A stretch of DNA of 64,000 bases, from positions 62,001 to 126,000 of the forward strand of contig JAHQIW010006128.1 of NCBI GenBank assembly GCA_019055375.1, given 5' to 3'. The position numbers and the translations under genes are program-made. Positions 13,301 to 24,400 of this stretch are shown piece after piece (the first letter of the stretch is position 1; every line of letters begins with the position of its first letter). Under the pieces are notes generated by a model, which was not told where the DNA came from, made no database searches, and worked only from the letters and a program-made list of their open reading frames with translations. Source of the stretch: Parelaphostrongylus tenuis. Taxonomy: Eukaryota; Nematoda; Chromadorea; Rhabditida; Metastrongylidae.

Positions 13301-13621
13301 AAACAGCGGACTGTCCACGTGCAGAATACAGTGCTCCGAAGTCCAATCAGTTTCTTATCGAGAAGTTTTCGCTTTCGTCGTTTTCCTTATTAGAGTACGA
13401 ATAATAGTGCAAGAACATATGACAGTAGTAACATAAGATCATTTAGAAAAACAGCTTAATTTAGTGTATAATTATTGTTTGTACTTATGATATTTCAATG
13501 TTTTTTCTGCATGTCATTCTTGTAACTCACCCTTTTGCTGAACCGGTGGATTTGAATCTGTTTTATTTGGCTTTGCCGGCGATTCATTAGGGTTAGAGTT
13601 TTGACTTGACGAAGAATTTTT
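7356..13621 (-). CDS. SEY-family gene 0 (partial, six 3' exons)
   Basis: Minus-strand gene reconstructed from six exons, transcribed from high to low coordinates: 13621-13531, 11893-11823, 11353-11264, 11174-11091, 8052-about 7909, 7571-7356. Each has a good acceptor (TTTTCCAG, ATTTTAG, ATTTCAG, CTTTCAG, TTTGTAG) and donor (GTGAGT, GTACGT, GTAAGA, GTAAGT; the fifth donor, GTAGTT, is weak). Phases agree at every junction: the first exon leaves one base, and all later ones end in phase 0. The product is rich in Ser, Gln, Asn, Pro and Glu (PAGAPAAPVDP; SQQKSSQVFQ) and looks disordered, with no recognised domain. The end is TGA at 7356-7358. I did not find the 5' exons. The Gln-rich third exon resembles the small repeated exons of gene 1. 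Confidence 0.6.
8655..8720 (-). repeat. F2 family arm
   Basis: AACGTTCCGACAATTTCGCC then TTCCTCAAAGCCTAGAC, the inverted partner of 10165-10230 (GTCTAGGCTTTGAGGAAGGC). Together the two arms frame a 1.5-kb stretch that holds two other foldbacks. Confidence 0.65.
8880..9320. mobile_element. Foldback element, family F3
   Basis: Left arm GCATATTTTGAGCCTTTCAT then GAGGTCTGTTATGGC; right arm near 9255-9290 is the inverted form (CCTCATGAAAGGCTTAAAAT). It nests between the F2 arms at 8655 and 10165. Confidence 0.65.
9359..9930. repeat. Foldback with coding-like arms, family F8
   Basis: The minus frame 9553-9359 (MSHERPPKWKSRSRTAAPSA) and the plus frame 9746-9928 (MEKCPHCKSRSRTSTLGARR) are related at protein level and lie head to head. 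Both continue with an ERHS-(D/G)ED block and then a region rich in Lys and Leu. About 200 bp separates the arms. Either the arms come from an old basic-protein exon or the open frames are by-products of symmetry. Confidence 0.6.
10165..10230 (+). repeat. F2 family arm
   Basis: Inverted partner of 8655-8720: CTAGGCTTTGAGGAAGGCGA followed by CGCCGAAACGTTAGC. Confidence 0.65.
10314..10552. repeat. Palindromic tRNA-derived element
   Basis: The right arm holds a pol III box-B-like sequence, GCGGGTTCTAGTCCCGCC, and a CTCTATCCGTCAC-type box A region; the left arm is its inverted copy (GGCGGAACTAGAATCCGC). Arms of about 110 bp start AGAGTGATGTGCAAAAC. Neither arm folds as a full tRNA by eye. A related copy lies at 36293. 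Confidence 0.65.
10705..10785 (+). repeat. tRNA-like SINE
   Basis: TTGTGACCGAGAGCTTAGTC followed by CGAGGTTGATCCCCC, box A and B like, then a C-rich tract. Confidence 0.4.
11510..11690 (+). repeat. tRNA-like SINE
   Basis: CACAGTGGTTAAACATTCC and, 130 bp on, CGCTGGGTTGATATCCAGCG resemble box A and box B; the second box sits in its own small stem. It lies in an intron of SEY gene 0. Confidence 0.4.
12550..13440 (+). repeat. F1 family copy
   Basis: Shares the ordered blocks ACCGTTTCACTACAGTGTAAC, GATTGATTCACATAC, and ACCAGAGATTTAAGATGATG with the copies at 20, 48.6 and 55.4 kb. The open frame 13212-13436 lies in it and is not a gene. Confidence 0.65.
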
Positions 13622-13820
13622 CTGTAAGGATCTGTTCTCACTATGAAAGGGAAGACATTGTTTGAAAACATTTTCTGGTTAGTAGGCCAAATATGTTTTG
13701 GAGTAGTTTAGAAACTACGTACTTTGCATTCACATGGAAGCTATAAATCTGGTGTAACGAAAGCAGGAAATTCATCTACTTACGCAATAGACTTCTTACA
13801 CACTTTATTGTCAGCCTATA

Positions 13821-14200
13821 CAGTATGATTCTTGATATTCTTCTTAGAGCAGAACACGAGGTGTTACATTAAACTTTATTCGATTGCTGACGTTTCGGCA
13901 GTTCGCCTTCTTCAGAGCCAATAATTCTCCTCCAAAGGTTACCTTCCAAATACTGATCACAATAATATTCCTTCGCCGCACACTTCTTCAGCATAGCGTA
14001 CAGATTGTCCTGCTTGCTTCGTAGACTGGCGCGGAGCACTTTCATTTCGATATTGTGATCAGTATTTGGAAGGCAACCTTTGGAGGAGAATTATTGGCTC
14101 TGAAGAAGGCGAACTTCCGAAACGTCAGCAGTCGAATAAAGTTTAATGTAACACCTCGTGTTCTGCTCAAAGAATAATATCAAGAATCATACTGAAGCAT
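13821..14200. mobile_element. Foldback element, family F2, near-perfect arms
   Basis: Arms of about 148 bp (13821-13968 and 14053-14200) are inverted repeats of each other with only scattered mismatches, around an 84-bp loop. The arms contain GACGTTTCGGCAGTTCGCC and CTTCTTCAGAGCC. Single arms of the family occur at 8655-8720, 10165-10230 and 46060-46130. The close match between arms points to recent movement or gene conversion. Confidence 0.8.
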
Positions 14201-16379
14201 GCCGAAGTTAATAGACAGTCGGTCTTGGGAATTGTTAGAAGAAGCCTGTACAGTGTTTTTTCATTACACCTAATACTTCAAGCGCTTAGTCGTTTTTCGT
14301 CATCTTCTCGAACGTCGTAAACTACTAGTCGAGCACGTCTCCTTGCAATCCCGAGGATAGTTGCTGTAGCGAACCACAGGGCGTTCGTCATTGATTCCCA
14401 AAGAGTGTTGGAAGTGGGATCCGCCTTCATAAGCGCCGGATGAGCATCACAATCACTCGGCCTCGTTTTAACGTTTCCCAACGCAAAAGAGATTTTGATA
14501 GAACGAAACAAACCGAGCTTTCTCCCCGTGAAAGTGCTTCGGAGTCTGAATGTCGCCGTTTTCACATAACTTGAAGATATGTACGCCGAAGTTATACCAA
14601 TAAATACTTGCATGTAATACATTGATGTTGCTCCCATAATAACTGGAATACGAAAAGTGTGTTTGTGTTTTTCGATGAGCGGACACTAGGTTGGTAAGGG
14701 TAAAATCCACTGAAAAACTTTACTGCTTATATTTTTGTGTCTACTAAACAAAAACACACAGAATCACTTGATTATTGCCAGTTTTATAGATAATCGATTC
14801 TGAGAAAAGTTGTTCTGTTTGTGAGATGGTCATGAATCCCATTGAAAAAACGAAACTCACCTCATAACAGCAAACTTATGAAAAGCAACGAGGTGAAAAG
14901 GAATGTGCCAGAAGCTCACTGTATAGTTGGAGCTCAACTCATGAATGAATAGCTTTCTTATCGATGAGCGATTTTTATATAGTGCATGCTCATCGTGATA
15001 ACTGATATCATTGTTTGATTTTGATTGACTACATAATTAATTGAATTCAAAGCATCTAAATACGTGTCTACAGGCAGTCATTATTAGCACAAATGATGAA
15101 TCAAGAAAACGGCAAAGGAAGACATTCAGCTTTGATCTGTCACTTAGGGGTTCAACATGCATTCTACTACATCATGGCATCGTGTAGGTCATTGAATGTC
15201 AAATTGGTCTCTGCAATCACCCTCGCAGACATACCAATAATCAGGCAAAATCTGAGAACGCTCACGGATATGTCGTGGTTCCACGTAAATGGATTTGGCT
15301 TAGCATTCTAGGATATATGTAAAGAGGAGCAAAAAATCCTCAAAGGAACAGCCAAATCCACACTAAATTCCAGAGCTCTGTGGGTGGATGTATGAGATCT
15401 GCAAAATATGTGATGTTACATTGTATGAAGTGTGTGAAAACCGATAAGTTCAAGCTATTATTCTTGTCCTTCTAGAAGAATCGACTAAGCACGCAAGAAT
15501 GGGGTTTTATTCAGCTTGGTGTGTTTGTCTGGCTACTATGCGTGTATTATTACACGCCGTTTCTGAGCGAATCGATTAGATCAACCATACAACAAGCACA
15601 ATGCTGTTTTTTCTTCTGAGAATTTTTGCTATATGTGTTGACCATCTAACCGCTCATCTTCCTACTGTGCATTGACCTCCATGAGATCAAGAAATCTTAT
15701 ATTCGCTGAAAAATTAACAAGTCACTAAATGTTGGAGCTCTTTGAAGAATATTCCTCACTAAACAAAGGGTTTTTTAAGATTCAAAACAGTAGCCATTTT
15801 TTGAATAGGAAACCGCGTATAACGCAGTGTTTAGGGGAGTTATACGACACGGATATGCATTCAACCACTTTAGAAGATACTTGACGATGTCGAATGCAAG
15901 ACGCATCTTATGAACTGATCAATACCGACAGCTTTATCCTTTTCTTCTGCAGCACGTCGCTGAAGAAATTATTCTTTATTTTACCTGCGAAATAATGATC
16001 GCAAATTTTTATAACTATATCTGTTCAAACCACTGATCTTACTCATGGAGGGATCTCTGGCCGGCCACTCTCACGAGAATGTGACGCGTATGCAGGTGAA
16101 TGGAGGAATTAAACGCTAACGAAAAACAACTATATGCTTTCAGGAAACGCAGAATGCAGATTATGGCTCTGCTTTAGCAGCTCTATTGACATAGCTGTAT
16201 TTCTACAAGTCGATCTGACCAAAGGCCTGCAATCAAGCGGCTGAAAAGCACATTGGAGGCGGTTAGGAACTGCTTCCAATTGGGAAACTTTCTCTGTTCT
16301 ATGAGAGAGGCTGACATGCTGCCCATAAGTTTTCAGTCCCAACGTTCAGAGCTCAGAAAGCTATACATTGGGTTTGAAA
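14201..16379. other. No gene recognised
   Basis: The minus frame 14637-14278 (119 codons) is the longest here but has no neighbour, copy or clean splice context. A weak R2 trace lies at 15805-15870. Confidence 0.45.
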
Positions 16380-18250
16380 AGCTAAGCGCAGTAAAGAAAA
16401 CGGGCCTCATTCCTACGACATAAAAGAAACCTCGGTAGAGCAGCGTCGGGAAGGACGAGCTCAGAAAGGGTTCAAATCTTCAAGCCCTACTAGGCTCTTG
16501 GATTAGCAGTGGACCAAGGTGACGATCTGCACCTATACCACATGTAAACGTGCATACAAAATTTTTTGCTACATGAAAGAGGGATTAGGTACGACGTCAT
16601 CAATCTGACAGAGACGTGAACACGTCGCCCATTTCATGTTTTCTATGACACCCAAGAAGAAGTGTTTCATGTAGATGCGATCGCAGAGGTACTGACGGAA
16701 TTGACGTTTTCATTATAACAATTCTGACTAAACTCATCAGTTCACTTAGGCAGTCAGAACTCGTATCAGACGGTTTCGGTTTAAAGCGATGTGGATCAAG
16801 GCCACCTTCGACCATCATAATTGTATACGCGCCAACATCAAGTTATTACACAGGCAAAGTATAAGCATTGCATATGAAGTTGAAAGTGTTTCAAAGAAAG
16901 AACATACATTCCCCAGAAAATTATTGCGTCAAGAGCTACAGATTAGAATGAAAGGAGTATAAGGGGTGAATTTGTTATGACGGCCAAAACCACGGTGTCT
17001 CATTAGAAGCCCTGCCTTTAGCGGTGAACGTGGGAATGTCCCAATGAAGGAAACCATAACGAAATTGGCCGCATTTAGTAACAATGCTGCTAGTGTTTTA
17101 AAATTCTACATGAGATAAACCATCGCTTTTCTAGCGCAGCATCCCACTTTCTGTGAAAGGGAGAGAAAGTCGCTAGATTTCAACAATGGAATTTCACTTC
17201 CAAAAACTGGGATGTATTCAAATCACTGGTTGGCAATTAGGAAGATACCATCGCTAACCATGTTTGTAAAGATTACGACTGATCCATCCAACATCTTCAT
17301 ATTAACGTCATGAAAGCCGATAGCCCGAAATTATCAAGAGACGTTTGTCTGCTCAGACACTCGAGTTGATAAGCTAACGTGGAATTGCAAAAGACAAACG
17401 CAACAGAAACCTTTTGTGCGTCTTTTCAGTACATTGCAGAGAAGCGGAAAAAATGGTCACAAAGAGATAAAGGCGCACTATAGGTGACAGTGTAAAAGCG
17501 GGAAAGAGCATTTTCAAAGCCCACCGAAGCTTCGCTAATTATAAAATCAAGATAATTGCACTCCAACGCACGAAACAGTCATGGCTTCCAAAAAGGCAAC
17601 GGAGAAATTTACCATAAACCACTCAAATCTCTCCAATAGTCATGTCTTCTCACCATCACATGAAGTAGAGGATGAATTGCTGTTGTCCTGGATCTCCCTT
17701 CCTAAATCCGAAACGATATATCGTCGGTGGAGAATAGAACAATACCTGATCAGAGAGAATAAGACCGGAACATCTGAAGAACCTACAGCCAGTTCTCATC
17801 AGCACACTGGCATGGCTCCTCACTCAATATCTGTCAGAATGTAAGGTTCTCAAACAGTGGAAAACCGGCAAGACCGTGCTATTGTTCAAAAAAGAAACCT
17901 TCGCAACATAAGCAATTATCGCCCAATCTGCTTGATACTCGCCGTCTATAAACTCTTCGCTCGAGCCATCTCAAACAGAATTGACAGAACACTAGACTAA
18001 GGGAGCCATGTGAACAAACACGGTTTCGAAAACGATTTAGTACCATAGACTGCATCCACACGATGACGAGATTCATCAAAATCCTGAGAGATACAAGAGA
18101 CTGCAGCCTCGCCTTCATGGCTTGAACAAGGTCCTTGTTGAAACAGAAGCAGTCGTAGAAGATCTGGACAGCCAGGGTGTCCGTGTTCAAAACATAATGA
18201 TTGGTCATGAATTACATACTTTTATCTAATTAGGGCTCAATGCCATCACT
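16380..18250 (+). mobile_element. RTE-type LINE relic (endonuclease and RT)
   Basis: Degenerate plus-strand ORF2 of an RTE-clade LINE. Near 16518 it reads TICTY, the start of the endonuclease; near 16588 KYDVI.LTET; near 17150 EKVARFQ; near 17200 NWDVFKSLVG; near 17720 a stretch like the usual NRTAPGPDRI linker; then TGMAPHS and SGKPARPCYC; at about 17905 ISNYRPICLI (RT motif 1), later RISNRI-like and VETEAV near 18140. There are many stops and frameshifts. The 3' half with the YADD box is missing. I recognise this protein from hookworm LINEs. Confidence 0.8.
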
Positions 18251-18469
18251 GCAAGAGCCTTTTCACTTTCATCGCAACACTGGCTGAACTTTTCCTTCTT
18301 GCATGCACACAAATATTTAGGATAAACAAAGTATTCATTACAATAAAGAAATATACAATAAAATCTAATGTCATAATGTGCTATTGAATGAAATCATCAC
18401 GACCACTTGTTGCATATAATATATGCGATTCAATCGACGATTGATTTCCTTCAGATCTCTATCGAAAAA

Positions 18470-21400
18470 TCAAAGCACATCGATGCATGAGGCAAGGTCG
18501 TTAAGATCTTCGAGTTGATACTCTGATACCACCGCTCCTGGTTTGACAGGAGTGAACGCATTTCCGATCATGGAGCTCTGTAATAAGATTGTGCTTTTTT
18601 ACAGTAAAACTAGTACTTGAACTGTGCAAGATGCATCTTTATGTCATCCTATTTCATGTTTGTTTTACAGGTTTTGATACAACTGTTTGTACTGAATTAG
18701 GTACTAACAAGACAATTGAAAAATATACGCTTGGACAGCTTAGCTTGAAAATATCTTGTTGACAAATCATCTCGCTTCATAATTTTTTGTGTGAATCGAT
18801 TCAACCTTATATGGCATGCAGACTAATTTCATTACTGTCGCTTGGAGATTTCGAAATAAGGCGCTGGTCTCCGTATATTCGATGCACCTCATATTGCAAA
18901 ATGTGTATGATAATTAGGTTGACCTGTTCGAGGCGACGAACATTTTTTTGCTTTTCCCTTAGACTTTCAGAAATCTTCGATGGCCCAAATTCTCTCCAAT
19001 CTTTAAATAATTTCAGTTTAGAGTCGAATGTTGGAAATACCTTCTTTGTGTGCTGCAGCAGCAAAATAGAATCGCATTTCACCATTGCATGCACATTCTT
19101 GCTGGACTAGGATTTGTGAATGGCTTTTAGCACATTCTGAGCGCTTATCTGATAGCTTGAAAACGATGATTTTGGTGTCATGTGGTCTGTTTATAGGCTC
19201 TTGTACAGCCCGATACAAGTGTTTCGGCATTGTCACCTTCGTCAGTCAAGCGAGGCGCTCCGTCTTTACCATTCCCTCTCGCGGTGCTCCATTCTTCTGT
19301 ATACACGCTCATTGGGCTGTACAATAGCCCATAAATAGGCCACATTGACATGTTGTCTCAAATAATAATCATCAGATTCATTGAAATTTGAGTGTGATCT
19401 TAAGAAAGTACTCGAGATGGACAGAGTCAACTTTTCTTTTTCGATATTTGCCCGTACGATGAGAAAAAGGTGCTAGTGACTTGGTTACTGGGAAATTGAG
19501 AGCCACGCCAAAACCCCGCCTTCTCCAGGATGCATATTAATGTTTTTGTTGGTCACTGACCTTTCGCCTCGGCTTTCTTGTGATCTTACCGTCTATCCTA
19601 TGCTCTGCACCATGTAGAAATAGCGGTTATCAGTGAATCATGTGCGAGTCAGTTACCACCGTGCTCGCGCTTCCTCGGAGGAGTTAACATAATTTTGTTG
19701 TGACGACGTTGTGTAAGTCGTAACACCTCATATTTATTCAAACTGTTATCATGATAATGGTGCGTTAATAGCAATATATAAACGTATCCGACTTAACTGT
19801 CTATGTAGTAATAAGGCCGCGAGGTTAGTCTACATGATATAGAGTGCTTTAATGATGTTACATGAGATTAGCATGGTGTACTTAGAGCAAACTAACAACG
19901 CTGCTCCTGATCAGCATCCTCTGAGGCATCATGTGTTTATGTAATAGCTTGCTTATGTGACCAACACAATGAGGTTAATGTGTTGGAAGTAAATCTAGAT
20001 GTAAGCATGTTTGTGTGGCTTGTGGCTCGGCCTACTGAACAAACGTGACCGATTCTTTTCAGTTATAATGGACAAATGAATATCCGACCTCATTCATTTG
20101 ATAGGATCTTTTCATAGAAATATCTCTAATCATTCCAAAAGCTTCAAATCTTTGGCTACAGCCCCAAGTGGTCGACTTTCGAAACAACCTTTTTTTGACG
20201 TTATTACAGAAGAATTTCTCTTGTGTTTTACACATGGATATTTCTCGTCGGAAAGAACGCTTTCCTCGAGCTATTGGTAATCATTCGATAGGATGCTTGA
20301 TAATTTGAAACACTGCGCGTCTATCCTGAAATGACCGTTTCTCTGCAACACAGCACAAAAAGATTGATTCACATGCACGAACAAGGTGGTCTGTGGCCAA
20401 TTCATGTGGCCGCTGAGTGGGATAGCAAGGTGGGTTGACTCGATGAGTATCGATTTTTGGGCATATGAATGTGTAAAGAAAATTTCATAGTATCTGAATG
20501 TTTTTAAATGACTGTTTGAAGCAATTAGAACCTTCTGACCTCCTAAATTTCATCAAAGTTGTCATATATGATGATTGATTTATCCGTATTTATGGCAAAA
20601 TAAAAGTATTCAAAGCCTTTTTCTAGAAGAGCAATTCGTTTTATCTGGAGTTTTTGAAAGCTGAGAGGTAATTCTTGATTGAATGACAAAGATCGCACTA
20701 GCATAAGACCAGTCGAAAATATCGAACGATAATTGTGCAACTGCTACTGCCTCCTTCACTCAGCGACCCGTGAATTGGCCAAAGGCCGTCTTACTCGCGC
20801 ATGTGAATCACCCTTTTTCCTGTTGCTTTGCAGAGAAACGATCTTTCTAGTATATAAGCATAGCGCTGGAATCAGCAAATATTAAGCTATCGAATGATTA
20901 CTTATAGTCTAAGAAAGAGCTCTATGGGCTGCAAAACAAGGGCGTGTAAAACATACTTTTATTATGGAAATTACAGCGCTATTAAAGGGTCTTTTCGAAA
21001 CCGGTCACGTTTAGCTCTAGCCAGAGATTCAACTTCCGAATGGTTACTAACACTCCTACGATAAGTATTCGTCCAGCGAACGAGGTCGGATATTCATTTG
21101 TCCCTTATAACTGAAAAGAATCGCTTGACCCACTAGAACAAGTGTCAGTTGTGATAACAGGGACTTGTAATGTGCGCTTAATGGGATAATGTGTTGATGG
21201 ATACGAAGTAGAATGAAGTTATACAATAAAGACCGCGTGCAAATAAATTTGACAACCGATATTATTATATGGAGAAAGGCAGTGAATGGAGTGGAGAGTC
21301 ACAAGAAGAATAACGAGGTGAATAGGACTGTGACCAACAGTACCGCTTGCATACCTAGTGCAGGAGGCGTGGTATCAATAGGCCTCTGAGTTTGTTTTTC

Positions 21401-24400
21401 ACATTCGTCTACGCTCCGCTTTCCATGCCACGCGAGCACATTAAGTAGGGGACTGACTTTCAAAACGACTACCATTTGAGTTATCATGTGCAAAAGCTTT
21501 GAGTCAGTCAAGGTACAATGAGCTTTCACCATAAAGCGACTAGTGAGAAGAAGGATGTTTGCTGTAAGAGAAGACCCTCTTAATGTGATTGCGTATGTTT
21601 CTTACACTATCTTTGACCATACAATGTCAAGAGAGATGAATGCAGCTGATTTCTGACATATTTTCTATAGAATCGCACCGTAATTCAAAACAGCAGGTAT
21701 TCGGAAAACAGCTGGTATGATTTTTACTGTTAAGCATCCTTTAACACATTAGCCCCATGTGCAGGCATTTTATGCAGTGATATCATAAACTTACAGTTAT
21801 TCTGTATTATTATTACAAACTTCATATACTTCTAGTACATTAGCTCCACCACGAAGTCATCATGCGTTACGATTATTACGCGTCGCATGAGCTCTCACAG
21901 AAGGACCATCTATACCTCTACCATTGCATTCAATGTCTATCGTAACAACTTTATGCACCATTAGAGCTATACTCTGCATCACGATTACCACGTTACCTTA
22001 CCCACTTTTGACTGGTTGACCCTCCTGCTGTATGAACGCCTGTCCTCTACAATTTGATTAGTCAAATTGGGGGTTTTGCAATCTAAGACAAGATCATAAG
22101 AATTTCGCTTGGCAAAATCCTTCAAAATTGAACATGCTACTCTACGCCTGTAAATATACGGTGTAGAAAATTGACTCGCACACTTATGTTACCAATAACA
22201 ATATGGGGCAATTCATGTAGTTATTTCGTGTGAGTTGAGCTACTTATTAGTTCAGCATCATACGATTATATAACAAGACAAACGCTCTCCTTACATTAAA
22301 ATTTTTGAAATAAGAAGAGCTCTGCAAGAAATGTTTCTGCTGTCAGCATACTACATAAGAATTAGAAATTTTCTTCAGATTTTCGTTTAGCCTAATGATA
22401 AAAAATTATAAGCATATCAACTAGACTTTGAAAAGATGGCTAACCTGAAGAGTATAACGTGCAGCACCATATGAACGGGTGCTAGCCAATTTCTCTGTGT
22501 GTTCATGCTTGATTTGCGTTGAGAAATCGGAGCATTGAGGTGGAATTTCATCAGCGATCTCTTTAGAACGTGTTGGATCTGAATTTTTTGAGATAATCTC
22601 GAAATTCTTTTCGATTTTCCATGCAAACGTCACGGCTGATCTTCAAACAGTTCTTTTTACACTCACCATTTTTAGTAGCACTTGACGGTGGATGTTGAGC
22701 ATATGCAGTGGGACCGACATTACGAACTTCATTGTTGGAAGGTGGCTGCGCACTTAATCTTGGTGCTGTGATGTAAGTGTTGAATGGTTTTGAACGGTAG
22801 ACAAGATAGAGGTCGTTGGGAATCCCAATGTATTCCGAGTACTGAAAAGCCTACTTATATTCTAGATAGCCTTTAATAAGGCAAAAGTTTTTGATTTAAT
22901 GACCATGCTTTCCTCCTTCTTATATATCTTATTGCACGGAGCATTAAACTCCTCAGCCAAGTTTCTTGATTGAACTTCAGTATGTTGAGGCTTAGCCTAT
23001 AAGAAATAAATGACTTTTCCGCGAGTATTAAAGTGTTCAGTGAACAAACTCAACACTGAGGTAGTGTAGGCAGTTTTCAGGCTATTCCTACCTGGTTCAT
23101 GTCGACTTCGTCATTCTTCCCAATAGTACCTAAAGTACCGTGTGCAGCACTTCTTTAGAATGTTCACCAATATTGTGATATATCTCAACATTGTTACCGT
23201 TCGCCAATTTTGAAACGTAACACCGCTTTCTTTTACGATTTTTTGAAACGAGCGAATTCGTAAACCACGAAGCTATGAGCTTAAATGACGAGCAGTGGCA
23301 TAAAATACTTTTGTATCTCAAGTGTGCATCGTGAGAGCTCATTAATTAGTGAACAGAGGTAATATTTTAGGTCTCGGTATCATAAGTCAGTAGTACTCCA
23401 AAACATAATCTCTTTTAATGCAGCAATATGCAGTGGTTGAAAAGAGACAATTAACGGGTAAAATTAATTGTTCTCTATTTTTCTTATCTACCCCTTCCCT
23501 ACGTCCATATATGAAGTTGCAGAAAGGAGAAGAGCGACGTACTATAACGCTGATAAGGAAGAGCATACTGTTTTGCAGCTTCTTCATCTTGACGTTGCCA
23601 TGCATATTCCGAGGTCACGTATGTTTTCTGTAAAAAATCGTAAATTTGTGGTTAAGTGATCTTATGTGGCTAAATAAGCATACTGCTTTGTCTTTTTCGT
23701 CGATGATTGTATCACATGGTATTGCCAGCGATTTGATGCATGCATTAATCGGTTTGTCTTCTACAGGATGCTTCAGTGAATCTTGATCAGGCTGGTAGCA
23801 CTGAAGCTGAGCGATGGCGGGCTGGAATGTAGAGGTTTTACTCTTGCCCTCTCAAGTTCACTCAAGTTGATGCAGGAGCAGTTCTTGTGCTTGTATGAGA
23901 TTCATGTTGTTGGCAGCAGTAGTTTATCATTTTATTGTCTACATTTGTTTTGCAATTTACTAGAAAGTTTGTAATGGTACCTAGTAAAAAAACGAGTTGC
24001 CACCACAAAACTCGAGTCACTAACAAATTTGAACGGCATCACCTCTATGAAATCCACTTCTACTGAAATAAAATGGTGAACCCTCTACAAGGTCTTTTTT
24101 TCTGACGGTTTATTTTGGTGAGTTTCAACTTGTTTGAAGCTCGTTGTTGTCGTTTAATGGTATATCCAACGCAAATGTGAAATTACAGCACGTCCAGAGA
24201 AAGATGTTCTCTTAAAATTTTTCTGACACTTTGGGAACGCGCGAGACGACGACAGTCCACTATGCTGAGTGGTTAGTGGTGCCGACCACCAGGACGAAGA
24301 TTGCTGGTTTGATACTCTACTATGGCTCTTCGCTGGAAGTTTCTTGGTGTGAATTTTTGAATCAATCTAATGGCATATTATGATTCTATCGCAGGTCTAT

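Noticed and set aside
14278..14637. 119-codon minus frame
   Set aside because: No splice signals in phase, no paralogue in the window, composition not convincing; overlapping frames are also open.
17581..17844. 87-codon plus frame starting MASKKATEK
   Set aside because: It lies inside the broken RTE LINE and is only a piece of its decayed ORF2.
22636..22666. 31-nt intron after the SEYIGI exon of gene 2
   Set aside because: Too short for a nematode intron. The acceptor at 22579 gives an 88-nt intron, the right phase and a segment that aligns with gene 1.
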